Shown piece after piece: positions 27,014 through 35,681 of a DNA stretch of 64,000 nucleotides; position 1 is the stretch's first letter; each line of letters opens with the position of its first letter. A program made the position numbers and the translations under genes. Below the pieces are notes generated by a model, which made no database searches, had not been told where the DNA came from, and saw nothing but the letters and a program-made list of their open reading frames with translations. Source of the DNA: Sphingomonas adhaesiva (GTDB taxonomy: Bacteria; Pseudomonadota; Alphaproteobacteria; Sphingomonadales; Sphingomonadaceae); the NCBI RefSeq assembly GCF_002374855.1, contig NZ_NWVC01000001.1, positions 744,001-808,000 of the forward strand, given 5' to 3'.

Positions 27014-28354
27014 TCACTCGGCCGGGATGGCCTCGGCCGGCAGCTGGTCGACGCGCGGCGCATGGCCGGCCAGCGCGGCGTCGAACCGCGACTGGTCCAG
27101 CCGGCCTTCCCACCGGGTGACGACCACGGTGGCCACGGCATTGCCGATGAAGTTGGTCAGGCTGCGGCATTCCGACATGAACCGGTCGACGCCCAGGATC
27201 AGCGCCATGCCCGCCACCGGCACGCTCGGCACGATCGACAGCGTCGCGGCCAGCGTGATGAAGCCCGCGCCGGTCACGCCCGCCGCGCCCTTCGACGACA
27301 GCATCGCCACCGCCAGCAACAGCAGCTGCTGGCCGATCGACAGCTCCACCCCGGTCGCCTGCGCGATGAACAACGCCGCCAGCGTCATGTAGATGTTGGT
27401 GCCGTCCAGGTTGAACGAATAGCCGGTCGGCACGACCAGCCCGACGATCGACTTCGGGCAGCCGGCGCGCTCCATCTTCTCGATCAGGCTCGGCAGCGCG
27501 CTTTCCGACGACGACGTGCCCAGCACCAGCAGCAGCTCGGTCTTCAGATAGGCGATCAGCTTGAAGATCGAGAAGCCGCACGCGCGTGCCACCAGGCCCA
27601 GCACGACGACGACGAACAGCAGCGACGTCAGGTAGAAAGTGCCGACTAGTGCCGCCAGGTTCAGCAGCGTGCCGACGCCGTACTTGCCGATGGTGAACGC
27701 CATCGCGCCGAACGCGCCGACCGGGGCGGCCTTCATCAGGATCGCGACGACCTTGAACACCGCCAGCGACAGGTCTTCCAGCGCATGGGTGACGCGTGCG
27801 CCGCGATCGCCGATCATCGCGAGGCCGATGCCGAACAGGATCGCGACGAACAGCGTCTGCAGGATGTTGCCCTCGCTCAGCCCCGATACGAACGTGTCGG
27901 GAATGATGTTGAGGAGAAAGCCGGTCAGCGTCGTGTCATGCGCCTTTTCGGCATATTCGGCGATCTTGGTGGTATCCAGCGTCGCCGGATTGATGTTCAT
28001 CCCCGCGCCCGGACGGATCACGTTGCCCACCACCATGCCGACGACCAGCGCCAGCGTGGAGAAGGTGAGGAAATAGGCGAACGCCTTGGCGGCGACGCGG
28101 CCGACCGCGGCCAGATCGCGCATCCCGGCGATGCCGGTGACGATCGTCAGGAAGATCACCGGCGCGATGATCATCTTCACCAGCTTGATGAACCCGTCGC
28201 CGATCGGCTTCAGCGATTCGCCGACATGCGGCGCGAAGTGACCGATCGCCACGCCCGCGATGATCGCGATCAGCACCTGTGCGTACAGGTGGGCGTACCA
28301 GGGGCGCGGCGCCTCGGGCGTGCTGTCGATTACGGGGCTTGGGTGAAGTGCCAT
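27014..28354 (-). CDS. dctA: C4-dicarboxylate transporter (DAACS family)
   Basis: The protein has 446 residues and is a glutamate-transporter-fold symporter of the DctA type. It shows the serine-rich re-entrant loop [18 protein letters not shown] and the substrate/cation motif [20 protein letters not shown]. Also present is [14 protein letters not shown], followed by [26 protein letters not shown] with the conserved Asp and Asn. It takes up succinate, fumarate and malate with protons or sodium. No sigma-54 site (GG/GC at -24/-12) or adjacent DctBD genes are visible. The broken porin gene follows it and may have served the same substrates. Confidence 0.93.
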   Translation of the reverse strand: MALHPSPVIDSTPEAPRPWYAHLYAQVLIAIIAGVAIGHFAPHVGESLKPIGDGFIKLVKMIIAPVIFLTIVTGIAGMRDLAAVGRVAAKAFAYFLTFSTLALVVGMVVGNVIRPGAGMNINPATLDTTKIAEYAEKAHDTTLTGFLLNIIPDTFVSGLSEGNILQTLFVAILFGIGLAMIGDRGARVTHALEDLSLAVFKVVAILMKAAPVGAFGAMAFTIGKYGVGTLLNLAALVGTFYLTSLLFVVVVLGLVARACGFSIFKLIAYLKTELLLVLGTSSSESALPSLIEKMERAGCPKSIVGLVVPTGYSFNLDGTNIYMTLAALFIAQATGVELSIGQQLLLLAVAMLSSKGAAGVTGAGFITLAATLSIVPSVPVAGMALILGVDRFMSECRSLTNFIGNAVATVVVTRWEGRLDQSRFDAALAGHAPRVDQLPAEAIPAE

Positions 28355-28458
28355 GGGCAGGATCCTCTCGTCGTCGGGCCCGCCGCCTCTTCTGTGCGAA
28401 TGCGCGGGATCGCATCAGTCTGCCGACGCGATTCCCCGCGACCAAGCCTTCGCTCCAC

Positions 28459-28490
28459 TCATATATTTACTTGTTTTTACAATCTCTTAC
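28459..28490 (-). promoter_or_regulatory. AT-rich tract upstream of dctA
   Basis: A 32-base stretch that is strongly A+T-rich in an otherwise ~70% GC setting, about 105 bases before the dctA start. It includes ATATATTTAC and TTGTTTTTAC. It is the likeliest promoter region for dctA, but no convincing -35/-10 pair with normal spacing was found. Confidence 0.3.
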
Positions 28491-28560
28491 CCGATCGCTT
28501 CGCAACGCGGCGTGCAGCGATCGACACACGAACGGCGTGCGATGTGCAGGATTCGACACA

Positions 28561-28983
28561 TCACGCCGCCGCCAGGATTCGCGCGATCTCGTCCTCGGGC
28601 AGCCCGAACACGCTGGCCAGTCCCGCCACCGTCGCCCCGCGGCGCGACAGTTCGATGATCCGCCCGTGATCGACGTTGGTCGCGTAATGGCGGGTGTCGC
28701 GCGCCACGCGCTCCTCGCCGGTGCGCGCCAGTGCGCCCGACGCGCGGCGGCGCGGGCGCGCGTCGCGTTCCTCGCTACGCTCCTCCAGCCGCGCGGCGCG
28801 GCGCTGGTCCTCCTCGGCGCGGCGGGCGGCGCGCGCCGCCTCGCGTTCGCGCTGCCCGGCCTCGCGCTGTGCCTGCCGCTCCGCGGTACGCGCCTCCGCC
28901 GCCGCGATTCGTTCCTGCGCGCGCAGCGTCGCGCGCGCGCTGGCTGCCCCGGCGGGCCGCCCCCATCCCCGATCGTCCGTCAT
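28561..28983 (-). CDS. Small basic coiled-coil protein with C-terminal helix-turn-helix-like segment
   Basis: I do not recognise this 140-residue protein. Residues ~15-75 are an almost uninterrupted charged helix rich in Ala, Arg and Glu (AQERIAAAEARTAERQAQRE and on). The end, NVDHGRIIELSRRGATVAGLASVFGLPEDEIARILAAA, has the spacing of a helix-turn-helix (RRGATVAGLASVFGLPEDEIARIL), as in small DNA-binding or resolvase-tail domains. A GTG at 29013, overlapping the SGNH stop as GTGA, would add ten residues. It is last in a minus-strand block of carbohydrate-active genes. Confidence 0.6.
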   Translation of the reverse strand: MTDDRGWGRPAGAASARATLRAQERIAAAEARTAERQAQREAGQREREAARAARRAEEDQRRAARLEERSEERDARPRRRASGALARTGEERVARDTRHYATNVDHGRIIELSRRGATVAGLASVFGLPEDEIARILAAA

Positions 28984-29009
28984 CCGCGCAGCCTCTACCG
29001 GCCCCGGCG

Positions 29010-29720
29010 TCACACGCCCAGCCGCTTCAGCACCGGTTCCAGCACGCCCGCCATCGCGTCGTACCCCGCTTCGGTCGGGTGCACCCCGTCATAGGCCAGG
29101 CCCGGCTTCATCCCGCCCTGCGCCGTGGCCAGTACCGGGGTATAGTCGACGAACGTCGCGCCCAGCGCGGGCGCGGTCAGCGCCAGCCAGTTGTTGATCG
29201 CGCGGATCGGCGCGACCGTCTCCAGCCCCGGCCGCCACGGGAAGTTCGCCGCCGGCGGCACCGACGCCAGCAGCACGCGGATATTGTTCGCGCGCGCCAG
29301 CTGCGTCATCGCGACCAGATTGTCCTGCGTCTGCGCGACCGTCATCGGCCCGGTATTGCCGGCGATGTCGTTGGTCCCCGCCATCAGGTGGACGACCTTC
29401 GGTTCCAGCGCGACGACGTCGGCCATCATCCGGCACAGCATCTGCGGCGTGGTCTGCCCGCCGATCCCGCGATCGACCCGCCCCGCGGTGAAGAACCCCG
29501 GCCGCTTGTCGATCCACCCCTGGGTGATCGAATCGCCCATGAAGACGATGCCGGTGCGCGCGCCCGACGCGATCAGCCGGCGGTTGTCCGCGGCATAGCG
29601 CCCCAGCCACGGCCAGTCGGTCTTCAGCCGCGCCTCCCCCGCATCGTCCGCGCCGGCTGGCAGCGCGGCAGCGACGCCCGCCAGCGCCGCCGCGCCGAAC
29701 AATCCCCGCCGGTCGATCAT
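29010..29720 (-). CDS. SGNH/GDSL hydrolase, exported
   Basis: The protein has 236 residues. The N-terminus MIDRRGLFGAAALAGVAAALPAGA has a twin-arginine-like RRGLF, so Tat export is possible. SGNH blocks are clear: block I MGDSIT with nucleophile Ser64, block II GIGGQTT, block III AGTNDIAG, and block V YDGVHPTEAG with the catalytic Asp and His. It resembles acetylhydrolases that deacetylate polysaccharides. The ATG overlaps the carboxylesterase stop (ATGA), pointing to a joint role in stripping ester groups from a glycan. Confidence 0.85.
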   Translation of the reverse strand: MIDRRGLFGAAALAGVAAALPAGADDAGEARLKTDWPWLGRYAADNRRLIASGARTGIVFMGDSITQGWIDKRPGFFTAGRVDRGIGGQTTPQMLCRMMADVVALEPKVVHLMAGTNDIAGNTGPMTVAQTQDNLVAMTQLARANNIRVLLASVPPAANFPWRPGLETVAPIRAINNWLALTAPALGATFVDYTPVLATAQGGMKPGLAYDGVHPTEAGYDAMAGVLEPVLKRLGV

Positions 29721-31135
29721 AACGTGTCGCTCCACTGACAGATGCCGCCCGGCGCTTCCTGCCCCCCGCGCGCGCCCCGATTGTCGATCTCGATCCCGCT
29801 GCCCGCCGCGTCGAACGCCGGCCAGCGCGGCAGCGCGCTGCCATTGGGGTCGCCCGTGCGGATGAAATTCGCCCAATAGTCGATCACCGCCACCCCGCCG
29901 ATCGGCTTGCCGCCATAGATATAGGGAAGCTCCGCGCCATGCCGCGTCATGGCCCCGTCGTCCGATCCGTCGAAGCGGTACGACCACACCCGCGCGCCCT
30001 TGCCCGCCAGCAGCCGCGCCAGCCGCTGTGCCGGGCAGCGGAACGTCGCATCGGTCGCGATCTGCTGGTCGCGGGTGCCGCGCCGCGGGTCGGCGGGCGG
30101 CGCCGGCTGGTCGAGCCGGTAATAGGCGCGCGCCCGGCCGGCGTTGGCGCCATAGCTCTGCCGGATGAACCGGTCGCGCTGCGCGGCGCCGCCGGGCAGG
30201 TCCAGTTCGAACGCATTGGTCCCGATCATCACGTCGCGCGCGGGCGCCTCTTCAAGCAGCCGGTCGGGCGCGCGAGGCAACACCACGCCGTCGATCGTCG
30301 TGCGCAGCCAGCGGTAATCCTGCCCCGCCAGCAGCGGATCGGCCAGCCGCTCCCCCGCCGCGAACACCGCATCGGCGCTCGCCCGCCGCATCGCCGCGAT
30401 TGGCGCCGCCATCCGCTCGGCCGCGCCGCGCGGCCGCCACGGGATGCCGAACCCCGGCGTTCCGCTGCCCAGGATCGCGCGCGCGAACAGCCCGCGCGCC
30501 GCCGGCGCAGTCAGCAACAGCCCGACGTCCTGCGCCCCCGCGCTCTCCCCCGCGATCGTCACCCGGGCGGGGTCACCGCCGAACCGCGCGATATTCGCGC
30601 GCACCCAGCGCAGCGCCGCGATCTGGTCCTGCACCCCCCAGTTGCCGCCCGCCGTCCCGCGCCGCGTCGCAAACCCCAGCGCGCCCAGCCGATACCGCAC
30701 GCCGACCACCACGATCCCGCGATCGACCAGCGGCCCCGCCGCCATGTCGCCCGGCGATCCCGCGTAATTGCCCCCGCCGTGGATCCACACCAGCACCGGC
30801 CGCCGCCCGGCCAGCCCCGCCGTCCCGACATCCAGCGTCAGGCAATCCTCCGACCGGAACGCATGGTCGGCGCGGTTCCAGCCATGATCCTGCTGAATGC
30901 ACGCGCGCGCCGGCGCCCGCGCGTCGCGCACGCCCGTCCACCGCGCCGGCGGCACCGGCGGCGCCCAGCGGCGCGCGCCCAGCGGCGGCGCGGCGAAGGG
31001 AATGCCGCGGAACACGATCCGCTTCCCCTCGGCCGTCCCCCGCACCGGCCCGGCGCCGGTGTCGGCCACCTGCGCCCTCACCTGCACCGCGCCCGGGGCG
31101 GCCCAGACCAGCGCCGCCGCCAGCGCGATCGTCAC
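29717..31135 (-). CDS. Type-B carboxylesterase, exported
   Basis: The protein has 472 residues with a signal peptide from a GTG start, placed ten bases after the GH2 stop; GAGG of its ribosome site overlaps that stop. Family signatures are GIPFAAPPLGARRW, EDCLTLDV, the oxyanion loop VLVWIHGGGN and the nucleophile elbow GESAG with Ser198. The acid/His partners lie in the C-terminal half (FELDLPGG, TRHGAELPYIYGG). It hydrolyses carboxyl esters. The neighbourhood suggests an acyl- or feruloyl-decorated polysaccharide, but that is inference. Confidence 0.85.
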   Translation of the reverse strand: MTIALAAALVWAAPGAVQVRAQVADTGAGPVRGTAEGKRIVFRGIPFAAPPLGARRWAPPVPPARWTGVRDARAPARACIQQDHGWNRADHAFRSEDCLTLDVGTAGLAGRRPVLVWIHGGGNYAGSPGDMAAGPLVDRGIVVVGVRYRLGALGFATRRGTAGGNWGVQDQIAALRWVRANIARFGGDPARVTIAGESAGAQDVGLLLTAPAARGLFARAILGSGTPGFGIPWRPRGAAERMAAPIAAMRRASADAVFAAGERLADPLLAGQDYRWLRTTIDGVVLPRAPDRLLEEAPARDVMIGTNAFELDLPGGAAQRDRFIRQSYGANAGRARAYYRLDQPAPPADPRRGTRDQQIATDATFRCPAQRLARLLAGKGARVWSYRFDGSDDGAMTRHGAELPYIYGGKPIGGVAVIDYWANFIRTGDPNGSALPRWPAFDAAGSGIEIDNRGARGGQEAPGGICQWSDTL

Positions 31136-31145
31136 CGGGCGATCC

Positions 31146-34100
31146 TCACCGCGCGACCTTCGCCGACGGCACGTTCCACCCGCGCATCGTCACCTCCGGC
31201 GTCGCGGTCACCGTCGCGGGATAACGGATCGTCACCACCTTGCTCTCGCCCGGCAGCAGCGCGACGTAATTGTCGGTGTAGAACGCCGGCAGGATCCGCT
31301 CGCCCTTCGCATCCACCAGCGTCAGCTTGGTGTTCAGCGCCGGCACCTGCCCGTCGTTGGCCAGCGTCACCGTCACCACCCGATCGGCACCGTCGACCGC
31401 GCCCGCCGCCATCCGCGCGGTCAGCGTCGCGGGCGCCAGCGTATCCAGCGCGCGATACGACGCCGCATCGCGCCCGCGCCAATAGAAGTTCTCGGACAGC
31501 AGCGTGCCCGCCGCATCGGTCAGCTTCAGGCTGACCAGCACCATCGGGTGCGCGGCATACAGGCCGTCCAGCGGCACCGCCGCCAGCGGCGTCGCGCGGT
31601 TGGACAGTGCGTCCAGCCGGTCGGTGCGCGTGAACAGCTCGGCATTGTCCAGCCCGACGACGCGCGTGGTGGCGGTCAGCCCCGTCAGGTCACCCTGCGT
31701 GGTGTTCAGCACCACCAGTTCGTTGTTCGGCAGGTTCAGCTGGACGTGGACCGGCTCGGCCGCCTTCTTTGCCCCGTAATAGGCGGCGTGCGTGTCGTAA
31801 TCCCACGAATAGATCTGCCACGCGTTCGACGGCCACGCCGGATGCGTCATCCACAGCAACCGCCCGCTGTTCTTGGTCCACAGATGGCCCAGGAACCCTT
31901 CGTACATCGCCTTGTGGGTTTCCAGGTTCATCATCTGCGCCTTGCGCTCGAAATCGGCGAAGTCGCGGCCCGCGCCGAACATCGTGTCCAGCGTCTGCAT
32001 GAACGTCTTGGTGTCGCCGTTCCCGCCGAAATGCCAGTCGTGATACGCCAGCACGTCGCCCAGCGGCCAGCGATCGCCCTTCGGCACGTAACTGGCGATC
32101 GATTCGGCGGTCGACAGCGACGGGGTGCCCGTCTCCACGGAAAATCCGGTCGCCAGATCGGTGAAATACCCCACCGGCGGGCGGTAATTGTACGGGCCGG
32201 ACCCCTGCAGGTTGATGACGTTGCTGCTGCCGGTGAACCATCGCGTGCCGTCCAGGTCGAACACCGCGTCGTCCAGCCCCTCGTTCAACGTCGGATACGG
32301 CACGCCCTCGTTCCGGCCGAACCACAGGATGATCGACGGATGGTTGCGGTACCGCGCAATCGTGTCGCGCGCATTGGCCAGGAACAGCGCGGCATCGTCC
32401 GGCTCGATCTGGAAATTCTGCGTCGATTGCCAGAAGTCGTTCAGCACCATCATGCCGTTTTCGTCGGCAAGATCGTAGAACTCTTCCTCGGTATTGGTGC
32501 CCATCCAGTTGCGGATGACGTTCATGTGCGCCTCCTTCTGGAGGCGGAAGTACGGCGCCAGCCGGTCGTAGCTGATGCGCTTCATCGCATCGTCCATGCC
32601 CCAGTTGCCGCCGCGCGCGGCGATGCGCACGCCGTTGACGCGGATCGTCAGGTGCGGCTCGGGCAGCGTCTCGGCGATCGGCGTCACCGCCGGCGACGTC
32701 TCGCCCGCCGGGGTCAGCGATTCGGCCCAGCCGGTCGGCGACTGCTTGATCGCGGCATGGCGCACGTCGATCAGCTTCTGCCCCGCCAGCGCGCCGTTGG
32801 TCGTCTGCACGTTGACGCGGCGCAACGCTCCCTTGGCGTCGAACAGCGACAGGTCGTAGCTCACCTCGCGGATGCCGAACCGCCCGCTCTTCACGTCGGA
32901 CACGCCGCCCGCGTCGCTCACCTGATAGGTGGCGTGGTACAGATGCGCCTCGCCATAGCCGTTGGGCCACCACAATTGCGGGTTCGCGACCTTCAGCTGC
33001 GCGAACTCGGCCGGGGTGAAGCGCACCTCGCTGCGCCCGGCCGGGGCGGTCACCTGCTTGGTCACCTCCACGCCCTCGAACGCCACCTTCACCGTCACCG
33101 GGGCGGCGGCGCCGTCATTCTCGATCGGCACGGTGACATAGACGTCGGCGCTGTCGGTGCGCGGCAGCGGCAGGTCCGTGACGACATGCGGGTCCAGGAT
33201 GCGGACATTGCCGTGCGCCACCAGCTCGACCGGGCGCCACAGCCCGGTGTTGCGGTCGCGGATGCCGGGGATCCAGTCCCACCCCTCGGTCGCGACGAAG
33301 GTCGGGCCGTCGATCGCCAGCTGCCCGCCGTTCTCGCCCACGCCCGCCTTGACCGATTGTTCGTGCGGGATGCCGGGGTGCGGCGGCGGCGATACCTTCA
33401 CCGCGATCACGTTCTCGCCCGCCACCGGCACGTAATCGAACTGCCCGCGGATGAACGCGCCGCGCGTCGTGCCCAGCTTCTGCCCGTTCGCCCACATTTC
33501 GGCCGCGTAATTGATCCCGCCGAACACCAAAGTCAGCTTCCGTCCGGCGGCTTGCGGGGGCACGGTGAAGCTGGTGCGGTACCAGTAATCCTGCCGCGCC
33601 AGGCTTTCGGGGATCTTCAGGTTGTTGAGGCCGTAATAGGGATCGGGATAGACGCCGCGATCGACCAGCGTCTGCAACACCGTGCCCGGCACGGTCGCGG
33701 TGCGCCACGTCCCGTTCGCGCGCCCGGGCCGCGACAGCGCGGCGCCGTCGCCGGTCACCTCGGGCGCGGCGGCCAGTTGCCAGCCGTTGACCTGCCACCG
33801 CCCCGCCGCGGTCGGCTGCAGCGCCGGCGCGGTCGGCACCGGCTTGGCGACCGGCGCGCTATAGGCGGCATCCCCGTTCGACTGCGGCAGCGTCCAGGCG
33901 TCCTGCTGCTGCGTCATGCCGATATTGGCGCTCTTCTGGAACAGCCAGCCCTGCCCGACCTGCCACAGCTGGACGTTGGCGAAATCGGGCCGCGCGCGCA
34001 TCGCCGCCGCCGCCTGCTGCGCGGTCAGCGCCTCGTCGTGCAGCGTGGCGCCCACCAGCGTGCCGCCGAAATGCACCGCACCCGGCAGCGCGCGCGCGAC

Positions 34101-34553
34101 GTGCAGCGTCGCCATCGTCCTCGTCGACGCCAGCGCCCCTTGCGCCACGCGCCGCCCGTCGACGTACAGCGTTCCCCGCGTCCCGTCCGACGACGCGGTC
34201 ACCTGCGTCCAGCGGCCGGGGGTCAGCACCGGGCCGGTGATCGTCGCCGGGCCGTCGCGCCACATCAGCCGCCCGTCCTTCAACGTGACCATCCGCGCCT
34301 CGCCCAGCGCGATCAGCGGCACGTCGCCCGCCTGTCGCGCATCGGCCTTGATCCACACGGAGAAGCTGTACGGCGCACCCGCCGCGGCGACGCGCTCGTC
34401 CCCGCCGACCGCGCGCTCGATCCCGATTCCGCCGGGAAGGAAGGCGGCATTGTACGGGCCGCCGTTGGCCGGCACCCCGGCGCTTGCCGGTCCCGCCATC
34501 ACCACCACTGCCGCCGCCAGCAGCAGCGCCGCTTTCCTGCTCCAACCCGTCAC
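31146..34553 (-). CDS. Exported GH2 glycosidase with N-terminal LamG-like domain (beta-mannosidase/exo-glucosaminidase type)
   Basis: The protein has 1135 residues with a GTG start behind GGGAGGATCGC. The signal peptide ends PASAG. Residues ~30-200 form a LamG/concanavalin-like domain (YSFSVWIKADAR ... LYVDGRRVAQG ... VHFGGTLVGATLHDEALT). Then come the GH2 sugar-binding domain (QDYWYRTSFTVPP, AEMWANGQKLGTTRGAFIRGQ), an Ig-like domain and a TIM barrel. Glu749 in WFGRNEG is the expected acid/base and Glu807 in FSVETGTPS the nucleophile. The overall layout is that of exo-beta-glucosaminidases or endo-beta-mannosidases (GH2 subfamily 18-like). It leads a block with two esterases and follows a ROK kinase. 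Confidence 0.83.
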   Translation of the reverse strand: MTGWSRKAALLLAAAVVVMAGPASAGVPANGGPYNAAFLPGGIGIERAVGGDERVAAAGAPYSFSVWIKADARQAGDVPLIALGEARMVTLKDGRLMWRDGPATITGPVLTPGRWTQVTASSDGTRGTLYVDGRRVAQGALASTRTMATLHVARALPGAVHFGGTLVGATLHDEALTAQQAAAAMRARPDFANVQLWQVGQGWLFQKSANIGMTQQQDAWTLPQSNGDAAYSAPVAKPVPTAPALQPTAAGRWQVNGWQLAAAPEVTGDGAALSRPGRANGTWRTATVPGTVLQTLVDRGVYPDPYYGLNNLKIPESLARQDYWYRTSFTVPPQAAGRKLTLVFGGINYAAEMWANGQKLGTTRGAFIRGQFDYVPVAGENVIAVKVSPPPHPGIPHEQSVKAGVGENGGQLAIDGPTFVATEGWDWIPGIRDRNTGLWRPVELVAHGNVRILDPHVVTDLPLPRTDSADVYVTVPIENDGAAAPVTVKVAFEGVEVTKQVTAPAGRSEVRFTPAEFAQLKVANPQLWWPNGYGEAHLYHATYQVSDAGGVSDVKSGRFGIREVSYDLSLFDAKGALRRVNVQTTNGALAGQKLIDVRHAAIKQSPTGWAESLTPAGETSPAVTPIAETLPEPHLTIRVNGVRIAARGGNWGMDDAMKRISYDRLAPYFRLQKEAHMNVIRNWMGTNTEEEFYDLADENGMMVLNDFWQSTQNFQIEPDDAALFLANARDTIARYRNHPSIILWFGRNEGVPYPTLNEGLDDAVFDLDGTRWFTGSSNVINLQGSGPYNYRPPVGYFTDLATGFSVETGTPSLSTAESIASYVPKGDRWPLGDVLAYHDWHFGGNGDTKTFMQTLDTMFGAGRDFADFERKAQMMNLETHKAMYEGFLGHLWTKNSGRLLWMTHPAWPSNAWQIYSWDYDTHAAYYGAKKAAEPVHVQLNLPNNELVVLNTTQGDLTGLTATTRVVGLDNAELFTRTDRLDALSNRATPLAAVPLDGLYAAHPMVLVSLKLTDAAGTLLSENFYWRGRDAASYRALDTLAPATLTARMAAGAVDGADRVVTVTLANDGQVPALNTKLTLVDAKGERILPAFYTDNYVALLPGESKVVTIRYPATVTATPEVTMRGWNVPSAKVAR

Positions 34554-34751
34554 GCGATCCTCCCGTTCGCCGCACCCGTCGTGCCGGGGCAGCGTTCGCC
34601 GATTAATGCCATCATCTTTTATTATTGGGCAAGCCGGAAGTGCGCCGCTGCATCGCCCACCGTCGCGAATGCCATGCGAAAGGCGCACCGAACCGCCTCG
34701 AACCGCGCCGCAACCCTGCCCGCGCCGTCTGCGACTCGCGCCGCGCCGCGC

Positions 34752-35639
34752 CTAATCCAACGATTCCAGCGCCAGTGCGATCGGTCCCAGCGGGCCTGCG
34801 GCGGTCCCCAGCCCCGGCTCGACGATGTAATCCGCCGCTGGCAGCACCAGATAGTCGCCCACCAGCGCGCGCACCCGCGCGTCGATCAGCGCGATCAACT
34901 CGGGCCTTTGGGCGATCACCCCGCCCCCCACCAGCACGCGGCGCGGCGCGCTCGTGCACGCCAGCGCCTGGATCATCTGCGCCAGCGCGTCCGCCACCAG
35001 CGTCCAGGCCGGGTCGTCACCGGCGATTTCCTCGCCCGGCCGCCCGCATCGCGCCGCGATCGCCGGCCCAGCGGCCAGCCCCTCGACGCAGTCGCCATGA
35101 TACGGGCACGCCCCCGCGAAGGCATCGCCGGGCACGCGCGCCACCCGCATATGCCCCGCCTCGCAATGCCCCAGCCCGCGCGTCGCCGCACCGTTGACGA
35201 TCGAACCCACGCCCACCCCGGTCCCGACCGTGACATAGGCGAAGTCCTTGAGCCCGCGCGCCGCGCCCCAGCGCCGCTCCGCCATCGCCGCGCCGTTGAC
35301 GTCGGTGTCGAACGCCACCGGCACCGGATAGCGCGCCGCCAGCGGCGGCAGCACCGGCGTGTCGCGCCATCCCGGCTTGGCGGTGGCGGTGATATGGCCG
35401 TGATCGGGGGCGGCCGGGTCCAGCTGCACCGGGCCGAAGGATGCTACGCCCAGCGCGTCGAACCCGCCGTCCTGCCACCAGCCGTCCAGCACCGCCGCGA
35501 TCGCCCCGATCGCCGCGTCGGGGTCGCTGCCGGTGCGCACCGTCTCCTGCGCGACGATCGCGCCCTCACGCGTCGCCAGCACGACGACGCACTTCGTGCC
35601 CCCCAGTTCGACGCCAGCGATCCGCCCGGCCTGCGCCAT
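34752..35639 (-). CDS. ROK-family sugar kinase (fructokinase-like)
   Basis: The protein has 295 residues. The ATP motif is GVELGGTKCVVVLAT at the N-terminus. The zinc-binding stretch GHMRVARVPGDAFAGACPYHGDCVEGLAAGPA closely resembles the fructokinase/mannokinase branch of ROK proteins (B. subtilis YdhR/GmuE type). A fructose or mannose kinase is the best reading. The amylosucrase locus elsewhere would release fructose, and the GH2 gene downstream would release mannose if it is a mannosidase. It starts 42 bases after the ROK repressor stop, so the two are probably co-transcribed. Confidence 0.82.
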   Translation of the reverse strand: MAQAGRIAGVELGGTKCVVVLATREGAIVAQETVRTGSDPDAAIGAIAAVLDGWWQDGGFDALGVASFGPVQLDPAAPDHGHITATAKPGWRDTPVLPPLAARYPVPVAFDTDVNGAAMAERRWGAARGLKDFAYVTVGTGVGVGSIVNGAATRGLGHCEAGHMRVARVPGDAFAGACPYHGDCVEGLAAGPAIAARCGRPGEEIAGDDPAWTLVADALAQMIQALACTSAPRRVLVGGGVIAQRPELIALIDARVRALVGDYLVLPAADYIVEPGLGTAAGPLGPIALALESLD

Positions 35640-35681
35640 GTCCCTCGTCCCCCGAATGATGGTGATGATGATCCGGCGGCG

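Noticed and set aside
28355..28560. Sigma-54 promoter for dctA
   Set aside because: No TGGC-N8-TTGC arrangement was found on the minus strand in the 200 bases upstream.
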